From contig JABLXZ010000004.1 of NCBI GenBank assembly GCA_013177935.1, positions 1 to 64,000 of the forward strand: 64,000 nt of DNA, read 5' to 3'. Under the pieces are notes generated by a model. That model had not been told where the DNA came from. It did not search any database and saw nothing but the letters and a program-made list of their open reading frames with translations. This document shows positions 7,683 through 15,867 of this stretch, piece by piece. The position numbers and the translations under genes were made by a program. How positions within the stretch are numbered: the stretch's first letter is position 1; every line of letters starts with the position of its first letter. This stretch comes from a candidate division WOR-3 bacterium (GTDB lineage: Bacteria; Hydrothermota; Tepidihabitantia; Tepidihabitantales; Tepidihabitantaceae).

Positions 7683-8929
7683 TACCAGCCTCCGCCTAAC
7701 ATTGTCATCCCTAAACCGCTAAACCCCGCTTCGAGAAACCGCACCGGCATAAACCACAGGATGCCGGCTAAAACCGTTCCAATCGCCATCACTACTACGA
7801 GAAATACCACAAAACCCGGAACCTTGCCATAACCATTCGGGTTTGCACCCAAAAATATCCGGGAATAGAACCGGCTCAAATAAAGAATGGTGAACAGCGC
7901 CGCTACCAGGGCGCCAATGCCGAGCAGGATTGAACTGCGCACCTCACCAAGAACCACACCCAGTTTGGCAAAAAACCCTAAGGTCGGTGGTAACCCCATC
8001 ACCGAAAGCACCAGCACCGCAGTGGCACCGGCAAGCACCGGCGAGTTGCGGGCAAAACCACCCAGCCGGGACAGGTCTCCAGACCCGCTCACATCTTCAA
8101 CCACACCGGCCGCGAAAAAGATTCCCGACTTGGCAATGGCATGCGCCATAATGTAAAGCATCGCTCCCATCAAACCGTAATAACCAGCACTGGCTAATCC
8201 GAGTAAAACAAAACCCATCTGACCCACGGTTGAGTACGCCAGGGTCTCGCGAATGGTCTTGGTCGTCAACGCTACGCCGCCTGCAATTAAACTCGACGCA
8301 ACCGCAACAATCGCTACCGCGAGGAAAAGCGGTTTTGGCACCTGCATTGTCAACACATAAAGTTTCAAGAACAGAACCAGTCCCAGATTTTCTGCCACAC
8401 CTGAAAGCAGGGCGCAAACCGCGGCTGGTGCCTGTTGATAAGCCCGGGGTAACCAGATGTAAAGCGGCAGAGTTGCGGATTTGGCAACAATACCAATCAG
8501 GATAAGTATCGCAGGAAACAGGGGCAACGGTTTTCCTGCCAGCGCGGCAAGGTCCAGTGTCCCCTGCTCAAGTTGTATCAAAATAAGACCAAGAAGCATC
8601 ACCGCGGCTGCAACAAAGTTTAAGTACAGCGCCCAAGCACCGGCAAAAATACTCTCCTCCTTACGGAAATAACTCACCAGCCGCCAGAGCGCCACAGTTG
8701 CCAGTTCCCAGAACACATACAATAAGAGAAGGTTACCCGCAAACACCACACCCAGTGCCGCACCTGAAAGCACAAGGAAAAATATGTAGTACTCAGCGAT
8801 TTGCCCTCTACTGCCGCGCACCCGGGCAAACGAATACAAAAGCGTCATCAGCCCGATAAAACCGAACACCAGAGAGAGAAACACCTCAATCGGTCCGGTT
8901 GAGTAACTGGTCCAGGAACCGAAGTTCAT
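7682..8929 (-). CDS. Antiporter-like subunit, NuoM/NuoN/HyfB type
   Basis: This 415-residue polytopic protein is a second complex I-like antiporter homologue. It has the conserved GIVAKSATLPLYIWLPRAYQ helix-loop, the APAAVCALLSGVAENLG segment and a GLPPTLGFFAKLG motif near residue 315. It is shorter than MnhD (501) and the NuoL-like subunit (640) and lacks the C-terminal extension of the latter. It overlaps the hydrogenase large-subunit gene by 4 bases (ATGA), so it belongs to the hydrogenase-side membrane arm. Which homologue (NuoM, NuoN or HyfF) it equals cannot be decided by eye. Confidence 0.88.
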   Translation of the reverse strand: MNFGSWTSYSTGPIEVFLSLVFGFIGLMTLLYSFARVRGSRGQIAEYYIFFLVLSGAALGVVFAGNLLLLYVFWELATVALWRLVSYFRKEESIFAGAWALYLNFVAAAVMLLGLILIQLEQGTLDLAALAGKPLPLFPAILILIGIVAKSATLPLYIWLPRAYQQAPAAVCALLSGVAENLGLVLFLKLYVLTMQVPKPLFLAVAIVAVASSLIAGGVALTTKTIRETLAYSTVGQMGFVLLGLASAGYYGLMGAMLYIMAHAIAKSGIFFAAGVVEDVSGSGDLSRLGGFARNSPVLAGATAVLVLSVMGLPPTLGFFAKLGVVLGEVRSSILLGIGALVAALFTILYLSRFYSRIFLGANPNGYGKVPGFVVFLVVVMAIGTVLAGILWFMPVRFLEAGFSGLGMTMLGGGW

Positions 8930-10116
8930 TTGAATCGCTCCCTTATTTTCTCGGTTTTTTCCCAGGAAAGCCGCAACAACTCATTACCGGTAAATTTCAG
9001 TTTACCGTTCTCAAACGCCGCCATCCGTTCGGTGCAACAGTAACAGGGGTCAACCGCTGCCAGGGTGAGCGCCGCATCCGCAATTGAACCACCCCGAACC
9101 GCCACCACATTGGAAGCGATGTTCATATAACTTGGTGCCCGAATCTTATGGCGCAAGGGCCGGTTCGAACCGTCCGAACGGATGTAGTGGAACACCTCAC
9201 CCCGTGGTGCCTCGGTTCTGCCAATCCCTTCACCAGGCGGAACCTCATCAATCCTGATATCAATCGGTCCATCCGGCAAATTCTTCAGACAGCCACGAAT
9301 GATTTTAACCGACTCAAATATCTCCAGAAGCCGCACCTTTGCCTTGGCAAACACATCGCCTTCAGGCAAAACAATCACATTCCAGGGCACCTGGTCATAA
9401 GCGGCATGGGGGTCGTCGCGCCGAACATCAATATCCACGCCAGAAGCGCGTGCGGTTGGTCCAACAACCGACCAGTGCAGCGCCTGCTCTTTTGTCAGAA
9501 TCCCCACCCCTTCTAATCGGGCACGAATCACCGGGTCGTCAAGCACCGCCTTGGTAAGCATCATCGTCTTCTTTTCCACCACATCAAGCACCGCCTCAAT
9601 CTGGGGAATCTGCTCCGGCTTGATGTCCCAGCGCACACCACCCGGTTTATTAGCAGCGTAGTGGTTCCGGTTACCGGTAATCATCTCAAAAACCTCAAGG
9701 ATGTGCTCCCGGTAACGCCACGCCCACATCCAGACCGTGTTGTATCCGATGAAATGGCCCGCAAGACCAACCCAGAGTAAGTGCGAGTGAATCCGCTCCA
9801 GTTCATGGATGATGCTACGGATGTAGTTTGCCCGGGGTGGCGGTTTAATCCCGGCACAGTCTTCAATCGCCAGCACCGCTGCTAAGGGGTGCGAATTGGA
9901 ACAGATGCCGCAAATTCTTTCCACGAGAAACGGCACCTGCTCATAGGTCAACTCCGGTGAAATAAACTCATGACCCCGATGGTTGTAGCCAAGGTGAATC
10001 TCCAGGTCCACCACCGTCTCGCCTTCCACAATCAGTTTGAAAAACTCCGGCTCCTCCTGCAATGGATGATAGGGACCAATTGGGACAATACGCCGCTGCT
10101 TTTGCTCACCGCTCAT
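8926..10116 (-). CDS. Group 4 NiFe hydrogenase large subunit (NuoD-like)
   Basis: This 396-residue catalytic subunit of a membrane-bound NiFe hydrogenase should interconvert H+ and H2. Both NiFe-binding motifs are intact. L1 is R67-I-C69-G-I-C72-x3-H76. L2 is DPCYCCTER near the C-terminus, fitting DPCxxCxxR. This separates it from NuoD and Mbx-type subunits, which have lost these cysteines. After the L2 arginine, 32 residues remain, the same length as the tail removed from E. coli HycE by its maturation protease, so C-terminal processing is expected. The group 4/NuoD mark HLGYNHRGHE is at about 41-50. I chose the ATG at 10116, preceded by GGAGG and overlapping the upstream stop by 11 bases, over a longer start at 10224. 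Confidence 0.93.
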   Translation of the reverse strand: MSGEQKQRRIVPIGPYHPLQEEPEFFKLIVEGETVVDLEIHLGYNHRGHEFISPELTYEQVPFLVERICGICSNSHPLAAVLAIEDCAGIKPPPRANYIRSIIHELERIHSHLLWVGLAGHFIGYNTVWMWAWRYREHILEVFEMITGNRNHYAANKPGGVRWDIKPEQIPQIEAVLDVVEKKTMMLTKAVLDDPVIRARLEGVGILTKEQALHWSVVGPTARASGVDIDVRRDDPHAAYDQVPWNVIVLPEGDVFAKAKVRLLEIFESVKIIRGCLKNLPDGPIDIRIDEVPPGEGIGRTEAPRGEVFHYIRSDGSNRPLRHKIRAPSYMNIASNVVAVRGGSIADAALTLAAVDPCYCCTERMAAFENGKLKFTGNELLRLSWEKTEKIRERFK

Positions 10117-10558
10117 GGGCTTCACTCCTCCGTTCATAATCCCGGCGCAATGGGAAGCGGTCCGGTTCCCAATCGGTGTCCGAAGTGAGAAGCGGTGCCG
10201 GGTTCGGGTGGCCAATGAACTCAATCCCTAAAAGTTCGTGCATCTCGCGCTCAATCCATTGCGCCGCAGGAAACCAGCTGCCCTGAGCCTCAATCCGTGG
10301 GTCGTCTTTGGGCGCAAACACCTTTATTGTATAAATGATACCGGTTGTGTCTTCCGAAAAGTGGTACAACACCTCAAACCCGTCCCGAGTGTCGATACCG
10401 GTGGCGATTGAAAGCCTCATCCCCCGCTCTTCGTGGAGAAACCTTGCCGCCGCAGTCAGTTTTTCCCGCAGAATTGTCAGGTACAAACGCCGCGGATTTT
10501 TCTCAAACACCATGGTATCGGGAAACCGCTCCTGAAACAGTTTCAGTGATTCGCTCAT
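10106..10558 (-). CDS. Hydrogenase subunit, NuoC / HycE N-terminal-like
   Basis: This 150-residue soluble protein is of the 30-kDa NuoC family. The conserved signature lies near residues 100-125: SWFPAAQWIEREMHELLGIEF, then GHPNPAPLLTSD and a RFPLRRDY-like end. In complex I and group 4 hydrogenases this subunit contacts the large subunit; in E. coli HycE the two are fused, here they are separate genes. Four-base overlap with the upstream NuoB-like gene (ATGA) and 11-base overlap with the large-subunit gene indicate coupled synthesis. Confidence 0.9.
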   Translation of the reverse strand: MSESLKLFQERFPDTMVFEKNPRRLYLTILREKLTAAARFLHEERGMRLSIATGIDTRDGFEVLYHFSEDTTGIIYTIKVFAPKDDPRIEAQGSWFPAAQWIEREMHELLGIEFIGHPNPAPLLTSDTDWEPDRFPLRRDYERRSEAHER

Positions 10559-10971
10559 AGTTTACTCAACGCCTTTACCACACCCATTATCATCGCCTCG
10601 GGTTTTGGTGGACAGCCCGGAATGTAGGCATGAACCGGGATGTGTTTGTCATACGGTCCAACCGCATTGTACGAGTTCCGGAAGATGTGACAGTTACACG
10701 CACAGGTACCAATCGCAATCACCAGGCAGGGCTTGGGCGTCTGTTCGTAAACCTCAAGCACCCGGGGTAAAGATTTCCGATTGATGACCCCGGTAACAAG
10801 TAACGCATCCGCATGCCGGGGCGAGCCTACCAAAACAACCCCGAACCGTTCAACATCGTAGCGTGGTGTCAAAAGTTCCAGTATCTCAATGTCACAGTTG
10901 TTGCACGACGCCGCCGCCACATGGTAAACCCAAGGTGATTTTTTAAGTCCCCAGAGTCTTAAGTCTTTCAT
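10555..10971 (-). CDS. Hydrogenase small subunit, NuoB-like
   Basis: This 138-residue subunit should bind the 4Fe-4S cluster nearest the NiFe site. Candidate ligands are C23 and C26 (SCNNCDIE), C90 in the GTCACNC stretch (C92 and C94 are extra) and C120 in PGCPPKPEA. The CxxC spacing is the hydrogenase form rather than the adjacent-Cys form of complex I NuoB. It lacks the twin-arginine signal and the second and third clusters of periplasmic hydrogenase small subunits, so it is a cytoplasm-facing group 4 subunit. Gene overlaps on both sides are 4 bases. Confidence 0.92.
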   Translation of the reverse strand: MKDLRLWGLKKSPWVYHVAAASCNNCDIEILELLTPRYDVERFGVVLVGSPRHADALLVTGVINRKSLPRVLEVYEQTPKPCLVIAIGTCACNCHIFRNSYNAVGPYDKHIPVHAYIPGCPPKPEAMIMGVVKALSKL

Positions 10972-11924
10972 AAGCCAATAAATGCTAATACCACCGCAAT
11001 TATACCCAATGGAGCCAGAATGAACCAGAAAAACCCGAGCGCCTGGTCAATCCTGAGCCGGGGGTTGGTGTTCTTCATCAACACCACCAGAACCACAATC
11101 AAGAGAAACTTCAAAATTGCCCACCAATCGGTAATACCACCCCACAACACGGTGATTAAGAGAAGTGGCAGCAGGACAAACATCATCGCCCGGGTGATGC
11201 GAAATGCCGCAAGGGGCGCACCTGAATACTCCACCAGAACCCCGGACATTATCTCCTGTTCCGCCTCAGGAATGTCAAATGGTACATAACCCAGTTTTGC
11301 CTGAATCGTAAACAGGATAATCACCGCCGCAATCACACCGGAAACCGAATACAAAAATGGCCCATACTGTTGTTGATAGGCTACCAGTCCGCCAATTCTT
11401 AAAGCACTCGCCACATCCCAGCGCTGTGCCACCTTAACAATCGGCACGAGAAGCGCCAGTACAAAGGGCAGTTCGTAACCAAGATATAATGTCATCTCGC
11501 GGGACGCACCTACCGCGGCAACCGGGTTGCGTGATGCCGAGGCGCCCACGATAAAACTGAGCGGAACCAGTGCCAGGAGGTATAAAAGCACAATGATATC
11601 ACCGATAAACGATGTTTTCTGCGCTACGACCAAGCCCGTGTTGCTGAAGAAAAGAAGCAGCGCCACCAGACTCATCCCGGCTATGCCCACCAGGGGCGAC
11701 AGTAGAAACACCGTACGCGAAGCACCCTGAGGAACTATGGTCTGTTTTAATAGCAGTTTCAGGATGTCGGCAAATGGCTGATAAAAGGGCGGACCTTTCC
11801 GCCACTGCACCCGCGCCGAAACAAACCGGTCAACCCAGTTCAAAATCAGTCCGGCAACCGGTACAACAATCAGGGTACCGATAAACGCTATCACCAGACG
11901 CCATCCCGACAAAAATGAACTCAC
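10968..11924 (-). CDS. Membrane anchor subunit, NuoH/HycD/MbhM-like
   Basis: This 318-residue polytopic protein is of the NuoH family, which anchors the hydrogenase core and forms the entry of the ion path. Visible motifs are WVDRFVSARVQWRKGPPFYQPFADILKLL without its opening residues, i.e. the R-x-Q-x-R-x-GP element near residues 33-45, and the FDIPEAEQEIMSGVLVEYSG acidic loop. Both are hallmarks of the family. Length is typical for HycD/MbhM. It overlaps the neighbouring genes by 4 bases at both ends. Confidence 0.92.
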   Translation of the reverse strand: MSSFLSGWRLVIAFIGTLIVVPVAGLILNWVDRFVSARVQWRKGPPFYQPFADILKLLLKQTIVPQGASRTVFLLSPLVGIAGMSLVALLLFFSNTGLVVAQKTSFIGDIIVLLYLLALVPLSFIVGASASRNPVAAVGASREMTLYLGYELPFVLALLVPIVKVAQRWDVASALRIGGLVAYQQQYGPFLYSVSGVIAAVIILFTIQAKLGYVPFDIPEAEQEIMSGVLVEYSGAPLAAFRITRAMMFVLLPLLLITVLWGGITDWWAILKFLLIVVLVVLMKNTNPRLRIDQALGFFWFILAPLGIIAVVLAFIGL

Positions 11925-12409
11925 ACCCGCCTCCAGAATGGCAACCGGGAAAGCACCCGCTTCCCAACCATCAACTCTTTCATCTCCTCTTCATCAACAA
12001 ACTGTAACGCACCGGTGGGACAGGAAGCCGCACACCTTGGTCCAGCTTCCCGGTCCTCACAAAGGTTGCACTTCTGCGCAATCCGGCGCAACAAATCCTT
12101 GTCCAGAACCCCGAAAGGACAGGCAAGGATGCACGATTTGCAACCAACACAGTGAACACTGGACTGATATACAATCCCGTTCTCTTCATCCTTCTTTATC
12201 ACATCAAACGGGCACGCCGCAGCACATAAAGGCTCGGCGCAATGCCGGCAGGGCAGGGGTATGAAAACCGTCTCACCTACCGGCGCATAACGAATGCGCG
12301 CTTCACCTTTAAACCGACTCCGGCACGCCGCTTCGCAGGCGCGACAACCAATGCAGTAGTCCAGACGAACGACCAATCGCTTCTTAATCTTTACGCCGAC
12401 ACTCGCCAT
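11921..12409 (-). CDS. Four-cluster ferredoxin, HycB/HyfA/FdhB-like
   Basis: This 162-residue polyferredoxin has sixteen cysteines arranged for four 4Fe-4S clusters: C19/22/25/29, C54/57/62/66, C87/90/93/97 and C114/117/126/130. This is the pattern of HycB, HydN and formate dehydrogenase beta subunits, which shuttle electrons between a molybdopterin subunit and the hydrogenase. Its gene overlaps the end of the molybdopterin-fold gene by 19 bases, supporting a direct partnership. An AAAGGTCGAGAT ribosome binding site precedes the ATG. Confidence 0.92.
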   Translation of the reverse strand: MASVGVKIKKRLVVRLDYCIGCRACEAACRSRFKGEARIRYAPVGETVFIPLPCRHCAEPLCAAACPFDVIKKDEENGIVYQSSVHCVGCKSCILACPFGVLDKDLLRRIAQKCNLCEDREAGPRCAASCPTGALQFVDEEEMKELMVGKRVLSRLPFWRRV

Positions 12410-14007
12410 ATCTCGACCTTTGCTGGCGGAATTTTAGCCTCGCCCGTTCCGGCGTCAACTTCGACCGGAAACAGCGCCCGGTTTTGATGAACATTGACTC
12501 CGACGCTTGCGGTCCCAGGTGAAACTACCGGCAGAACCCTGACGCGGAATTGACGCTCACCGGTTTTACTTTTCACCCTAACAAAATCGTCTTCCCGAAC
12601 CGCAAGTTTCTCGGCATCGGCTGGATGTAATATAACCTCGTCCTCGGGTTCAAAGAAACCGCCCACACCAATCGCCTCTTTTCTGCCCAGAAGCCAGTAA
12701 AGATTCCCTTCGGTTGCGGCCGCGGCACCCAGATGTTTACTTAGCGCTTGAGGAAGTTGTGCCATCACCTCTTCCAGTTTTACAGGCTGGTAAAATTCAC
12801 CAGCCATCTCCTTCACCGTACCAAACTGGCTAACAATGTCCGCCAGCGTCCTGGTACCACTGACCGGATTCGCCAGCGGTTCGAATTTCACCTCACCCCA
12901 GACACTTTCGCCCCTGCCCGCCTTTTCAAATTCACTGGGCACCGGCAGTACCAAACCGGGGAGCGGTGTTGTCGGCCGGAATATGCTCGTTGCCACCCGG
13001 AACTGCACTTGATTTAACTCCGGGAACAACTCAGAATAACTGTAAGGATGTAGCCCACCGAACCAGAAGAGAAGTTTAATTCTCCCTGCGCCCACCGCCT
13101 CTTTAAACTTTCCGAACCCCATCTTCCCATCCGGTACCAGCGCCTCACCAAAACCAACAAAAGGCTTCTCCGCCTTTAACGCTAAAATCTGAGCACAGAT
13201 TGAGTGCCAGTAAGGTTCGGTTATCCGCCCGGCAGTTGCCGCACAGGCAACCAGACCATTAACCCCGGGCTTCAAAATCTTTGCCGCCTCTTCCATCTGT
13301 TTGCGCGGCACCCCAGTTCTGGTTGCAACCCCATCAATATCAACCTTCAACTTTGGGTCGATAAGTCCGGCAATGCCCGCAAGTACCAAAAACTCGGTGC
13401 CGGGTTTGGGTTGAATGAATATGTGCGCAAAACCTGCCTGCCGGATTTTTATTGAGTCAATCACCACCATCCGGCTTTGTTTATCCGCATAACGGGCTTC
13501 AATTATCCCCTTCGCTGCCACCGGTGATGTGCTGAACACATCGCCCACAAGCAGGGTCGCCCGGCTTGCTGTCACATCATCAACTGTTGCCGGTTTGACA
13601 CCAGCGAGCCGATACCGGAACGCATTTTCCGGCTCCAGATAACCACAAACGAGATTGTCTGTTCCCAGCGCCGCGGCAAAACCACGCACCAGCCCGATAT
13701 CAGCTGCACCCGCACCCCGGCTGTAAACAACCGCAATCTCCTCAGGCTTCACCATCTGATGCCAGTTTTTCATTAACGCAAACGCCTTTTCCCAGGTGAT
13801 TTCTTTGCCATCAAGTAGCGGATAACCGAGCCGCTTGGGATGGTCAATTACGACATTAGCGCTGTTACCACGGGGACAGGTTCGCCCATTGTTTGGCGCC
13901 ACATCAGCCAAATACTCCATTCGATACTGATACCCATCAAACACAATTCCCAGCTGACAACCATTACGGCACATTACGCAGGTCGAACGCTTAATCTCGT
14001 TCATCAC
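12391..14007 (-). CDS. Molybdopterin oxidoreductase-fold subunit, FdhA/NuoG-like, no evident Mo-ligand Cys/Sec
   Basis: This 538-residue protein belongs to the bis-MGD molybdopterin oxidoreductase superfamily. The N-terminal 4Fe-4S site is intact: C10-x2-C13-x3-C17 and C44 in TCPRG, nearly the spacing of formate dehydrogenase H. Downstream segments match the fold, including a C-terminal molydopterin dinucleotide-binding domain (EVILHPADAEKLAVREDDFVRV is the middle of it, about residues 456-477). Where formate dehydrogenases have the Mo-ligating Cys/Sec after a GTNN-like segment, this protein reads GTDNLVCGYLEPENAFRY, with no Cys or Sec in the expected position and no in-frame TGA. It is also shorter than FdhF-type enzymes (about 700). 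It may be a NuoG-like electron conduit rather than a formate dehydrogenase. The family is clear; loss of activity is inferred from a hand alignment. Confidence 0.85.
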   Translation of the reverse strand: MMNEIKRSTCVMCRNGCQLGIVFDGYQYRMEYLADVAPNNGRTCPRGNSANVVIDHPKRLGYPLLDGKEITWEKAFALMKNWHQMVKPEEIAVVYSRGAGAADIGLVRGFAAALGTDNLVCGYLEPENAFRYRLAGVKPATVDDVTASRATLLVGDVFSTSPVAAKGIIEARYADKQSRMVVIDSIKIRQAGFAHIFIQPKPGTEFLVLAGIAGLIDPKLKVDIDGVATRTGVPRKQMEEAAKILKPGVNGLVACAATAGRITEPYWHSICAQILALKAEKPFVGFGEALVPDGKMGFGKFKEAVGAGRIKLLFWFGGLHPYSYSELFPELNQVQFRVATSIFRPTTPLPGLVLPVPSEFEKAGRGESVWGEVKFEPLANPVSGTRTLADIVSQFGTVKEMAGEFYQPVKLEEVMAQLPQALSKHLGAAAATEGNLYWLLGRKEAIGVGGFFEPEDEVILHPADAEKLAVREDDFVRVKSKTGERQFRVRVLPVVSPGTASVGVNVHQNRALFPVEVDAGTGEAKIPPAKVEIWRVSA

Positions 14008-14819
14008 AGGAAAGGCTCCTCAATGTCCTTTATCTGTTCCCAGGTCAGAACCGGTCCATCTTTGCAGGTGAAATAGGGACCAAGCCGACAGTGTCCGCAC
14101 TGACCCAAGCCACAGGACATATTCATTTCCATCGAAAGATAAATTGACTTTCCCGGAAAACCGGCATCAAGCAGTTTCTTGGTTACAAACTTCATCATTA
14201 TCGGCGGACCGCATACGACCGCAACGCTCTTTTTCACATCGCAGGGTATTTCGTCCATCAGGCAGGTCACAACCCCAACCTTCCTTTCCCAGGGTTCATC
14301 AGCGCTGTCTACCGAAAGGTCGATATCCACCTTCTTTATCTTCTCCCACTCCTTCAACTGCTTCTTATAGACAATGTCTTTCGGTGTCCGGGCACCGTAA
14401 CGAAGGAAAATTCTACCATACTTATTTATTTCATGAACCAGTGCAAGAAACAGCGCCCGCAAAGGTGCCAGACCAACGCCGCCGCCCACGATGTAAATAT
14501 CCCTGCCCTCAAACTCTTTTAGCGGATACGGTTTGCCATAAGGTCCCCGAATGCCAAGCAGATCTCCGGGCTTCTTGGTAAAAAGCGCACCGGTCGCTCG
14601 ACCAACCCGCATTATCGTCATCTCAAGAACCTCGCGCTCGAAATGGGACGAAGACGGTGTGAACGGCGCCTCACCAAAGCCGGGTATGGTCAACTCAACA
14701 AACTGCCCGGCAAGAAACGGTATCTCCTTTTCGGGCTTCAAAACAAAAGTCCGGATATTGGGCGTTTCCTCAATAACATCCAAAATTTTGGTAGGAATTG
14801 GCTGGTATGGATTGTTCAT
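14004..14819 (-). CDS. FAD/NAD(P)-binding 2Fe-2S oxidoreductase, sulfhydrogenase gamma (HydG)/PyrK-like
   Basis: This 271-residue ferredoxin-NADP reductase-fold protein should exchange electrons with NAD(P)H. The FAD-binding barrel occupies the first ~100 residues (GQFVELTIPG, RVGRATGALF). The nucleotide-binding half starts at IVGGGVGLAPLRAL and includes CGPPIMM. A C-terminal 2Fe-2S site is formed by C236, C241, C244 and C252 (MSCGLGQCGHC ... TC). This is the layout of the gamma subunit of archaeal cytosolic hydrogenases and of dihydroorotate dehydrogenase electron-transfer subunits. With the next gene upstream it forms an NAD(P)H module. NAD versus NADP preference cannot be judged. Confidence 0.9.
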   Translation of the reverse strand: MNNPYQPIPTKILDVIEETPNIRTFVLKPEKEIPFLAGQFVELTIPGFGEAPFTPSSSHFEREVLEMTIMRVGRATGALFTKKPGDLLGIRGPYGKPYPLKEFEGRDIYIVGGGVGLAPLRALFLALVHEINKYGRIFLRYGARTPKDIVYKKQLKEWEKIKKVDIDLSVDSADEPWERKVGVVTCLMDEIPCDVKKSVAVVCGPPIMMKFVTKKLLDAGFPGKSIYLSMEMNMSCGLGQCGHCRLGPYFTCKDGPVLTWEQIKDIEEPFL

Positions 14820-15832
14820 AAGCGTCCTATAATATTCCTGATATCTATCTTACCCATACAAGCGGTAAAGCATCTGCCACAGCCCGAGCAGAAGTAAAAC
14901 CCGTGTTGATTCTTTCCATGCATAAACTTGCAGTGAAACCGGTTTATAAACCGTTTAATGAACTTTGCCCGGGGATTTGCACCGCCCCCAACTCGAGCAT
15001 ACATCGCCATATAACAGGCATCCCAAACTTTGGTGCGCTCCACTTTATCACCTTTTGCCTGGTCGTACAGTAAGAAACAGAAACAGGTCGGACAGGTCAT
15101 CAGACAGCCAAAACATTCGACGCAATCCTTTGCTGCTTCCGCCCAGAACTTTTCATCGTTGGTTCTTTCAGCAATCACCTGTGGTAAATTTGGATTCAGC
15201 GGTTTAGGATTGCGCTGCTGTAACACACCTTCTGCCTGCTGCCTTTGCGCATCCCGCTTGCTAATCTGCCTCTCAGCCGCAGGTTGCCAATTTTCGCCCT
15301 CAATCAGCTTTGCCCCTCTTTCCGACACAACCTCAACAAGCCAACCCTCATCAATTACACTGAGGACTAAATCCACCCCATCAACCGTATAAGGCTTCAG
15401 CCCAACAAGATTACAGAAGCAACTGTCTTTGGGCTCAGGACAATCTGCCCCGATAAGAACCGTCTCTTTTAATCGTTTAGAATAAAATGGGTCCGCAAAC
15501 TCACCCTCCAGGAACATCTTTTGATGAACCGCCAAACCTCTCAGGTCGCACCCCTTCACTCCAAAAAGAAGAGCCGGCTTTCCATCAGCCGGCTCCTCGA
15601 GTGGTTCGGGAAAGAGAGCAACCCGTTCCCGAGGGCTGAAAAGGAAAGATTTTATCGGCTCGGCCGCACGAATCTCCTTTAACGCCAGAGCATCTAAATC
15701 AACCTGTTCTTTTTCAAACCGCTGCCAGTGTACTCCATTACCAGCCTTAACCGGAATGAACAGGTTGTACCCGCCCGCAAGTCGGGCGAGCCAGTTGACG
15801 CGCCTTTCGTTTGGTAAGAAGTATATCGTCAA
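14816..15832 (-). CDS. 4Fe-4S dicluster subunit, sulfhydrogenase beta (HydB)/AsrA-like
   Basis: This 338-residue Fe-S protein resembles the beta subunit of sulfhydrogenase and anaerobic sulfite reductase subunit A. It starts with a domain containing GVKGCDLRGLAVHQKMF (about 93-109) and CPEPKDSCFCNLVG. It ends with two 4Fe-4S motifs, CVECFGCLMTCPTC and CSGCGRCFTACMGK. It should pass electrons between the flavin subunit encoded next and the rest of the complex. A linker rich in Gln/Arg/Ala lies around residues 185-215. The only plausible start is a TTG at 15832, 7 bases after a TAACTT -10 element, so the operon mRNA probably begins at its first codon. It is the first gene of the 18-gene operon. 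Confidence 0.88.
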   Translation of the reverse strand: MTIYFLPNERRVNWLARLAGGYNLFIPVKAGNGVHWQRFEKEQVDLDALALKEIRAAEPIKSFLFSPRERVALFPEPLEEPADGKPALLFGVKGCDLRGLAVHQKMFLEGEFADPFYSKRLKETVLIGADCPEPKDSCFCNLVGLKPYTVDGVDLVLSVIDEGWLVEVVSERGAKLIEGENWQPAAERQISKRDAQRQQAEGVLQQRNPKPLNPNLPQVIAERTNDEKFWAEAAKDCVECFGCLMTCPTCFCFLLYDQAKGDKVERTKVWDACYMAMYARVGGGANPRAKFIKRFINRFHCKFMHGKNQHGFYFCSGCGRCFTACMGKIDIRNIIGRL

Positions 15833-15839
15833 GAAAATA

Positions 15840-15867
15840 AAGTTATAAATTTAAAACCGCTTGTCAA
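15840..15867 (-). promoter_or_regulatory. Promoter of the hydrogenase-antiporter operon, leaderless geometry
   Basis: Minus strand: TTGACA (15867-15862), 16-bp spacer, TAACTT (15845-15840), then 7 bases to the TTG start at 15832. The predicted transcript start coincides with the start codon, and no Shine-Dalgarno sequence is present. Confidence 0.65.

Noticed and set aside
12391-14007. Selenocysteine formate dehydrogenase
   Set aside because: No in-frame TGA and no Cys/Sec at the aligned active-site position, although the neighbourhood resembles formate hydrogenlyase.
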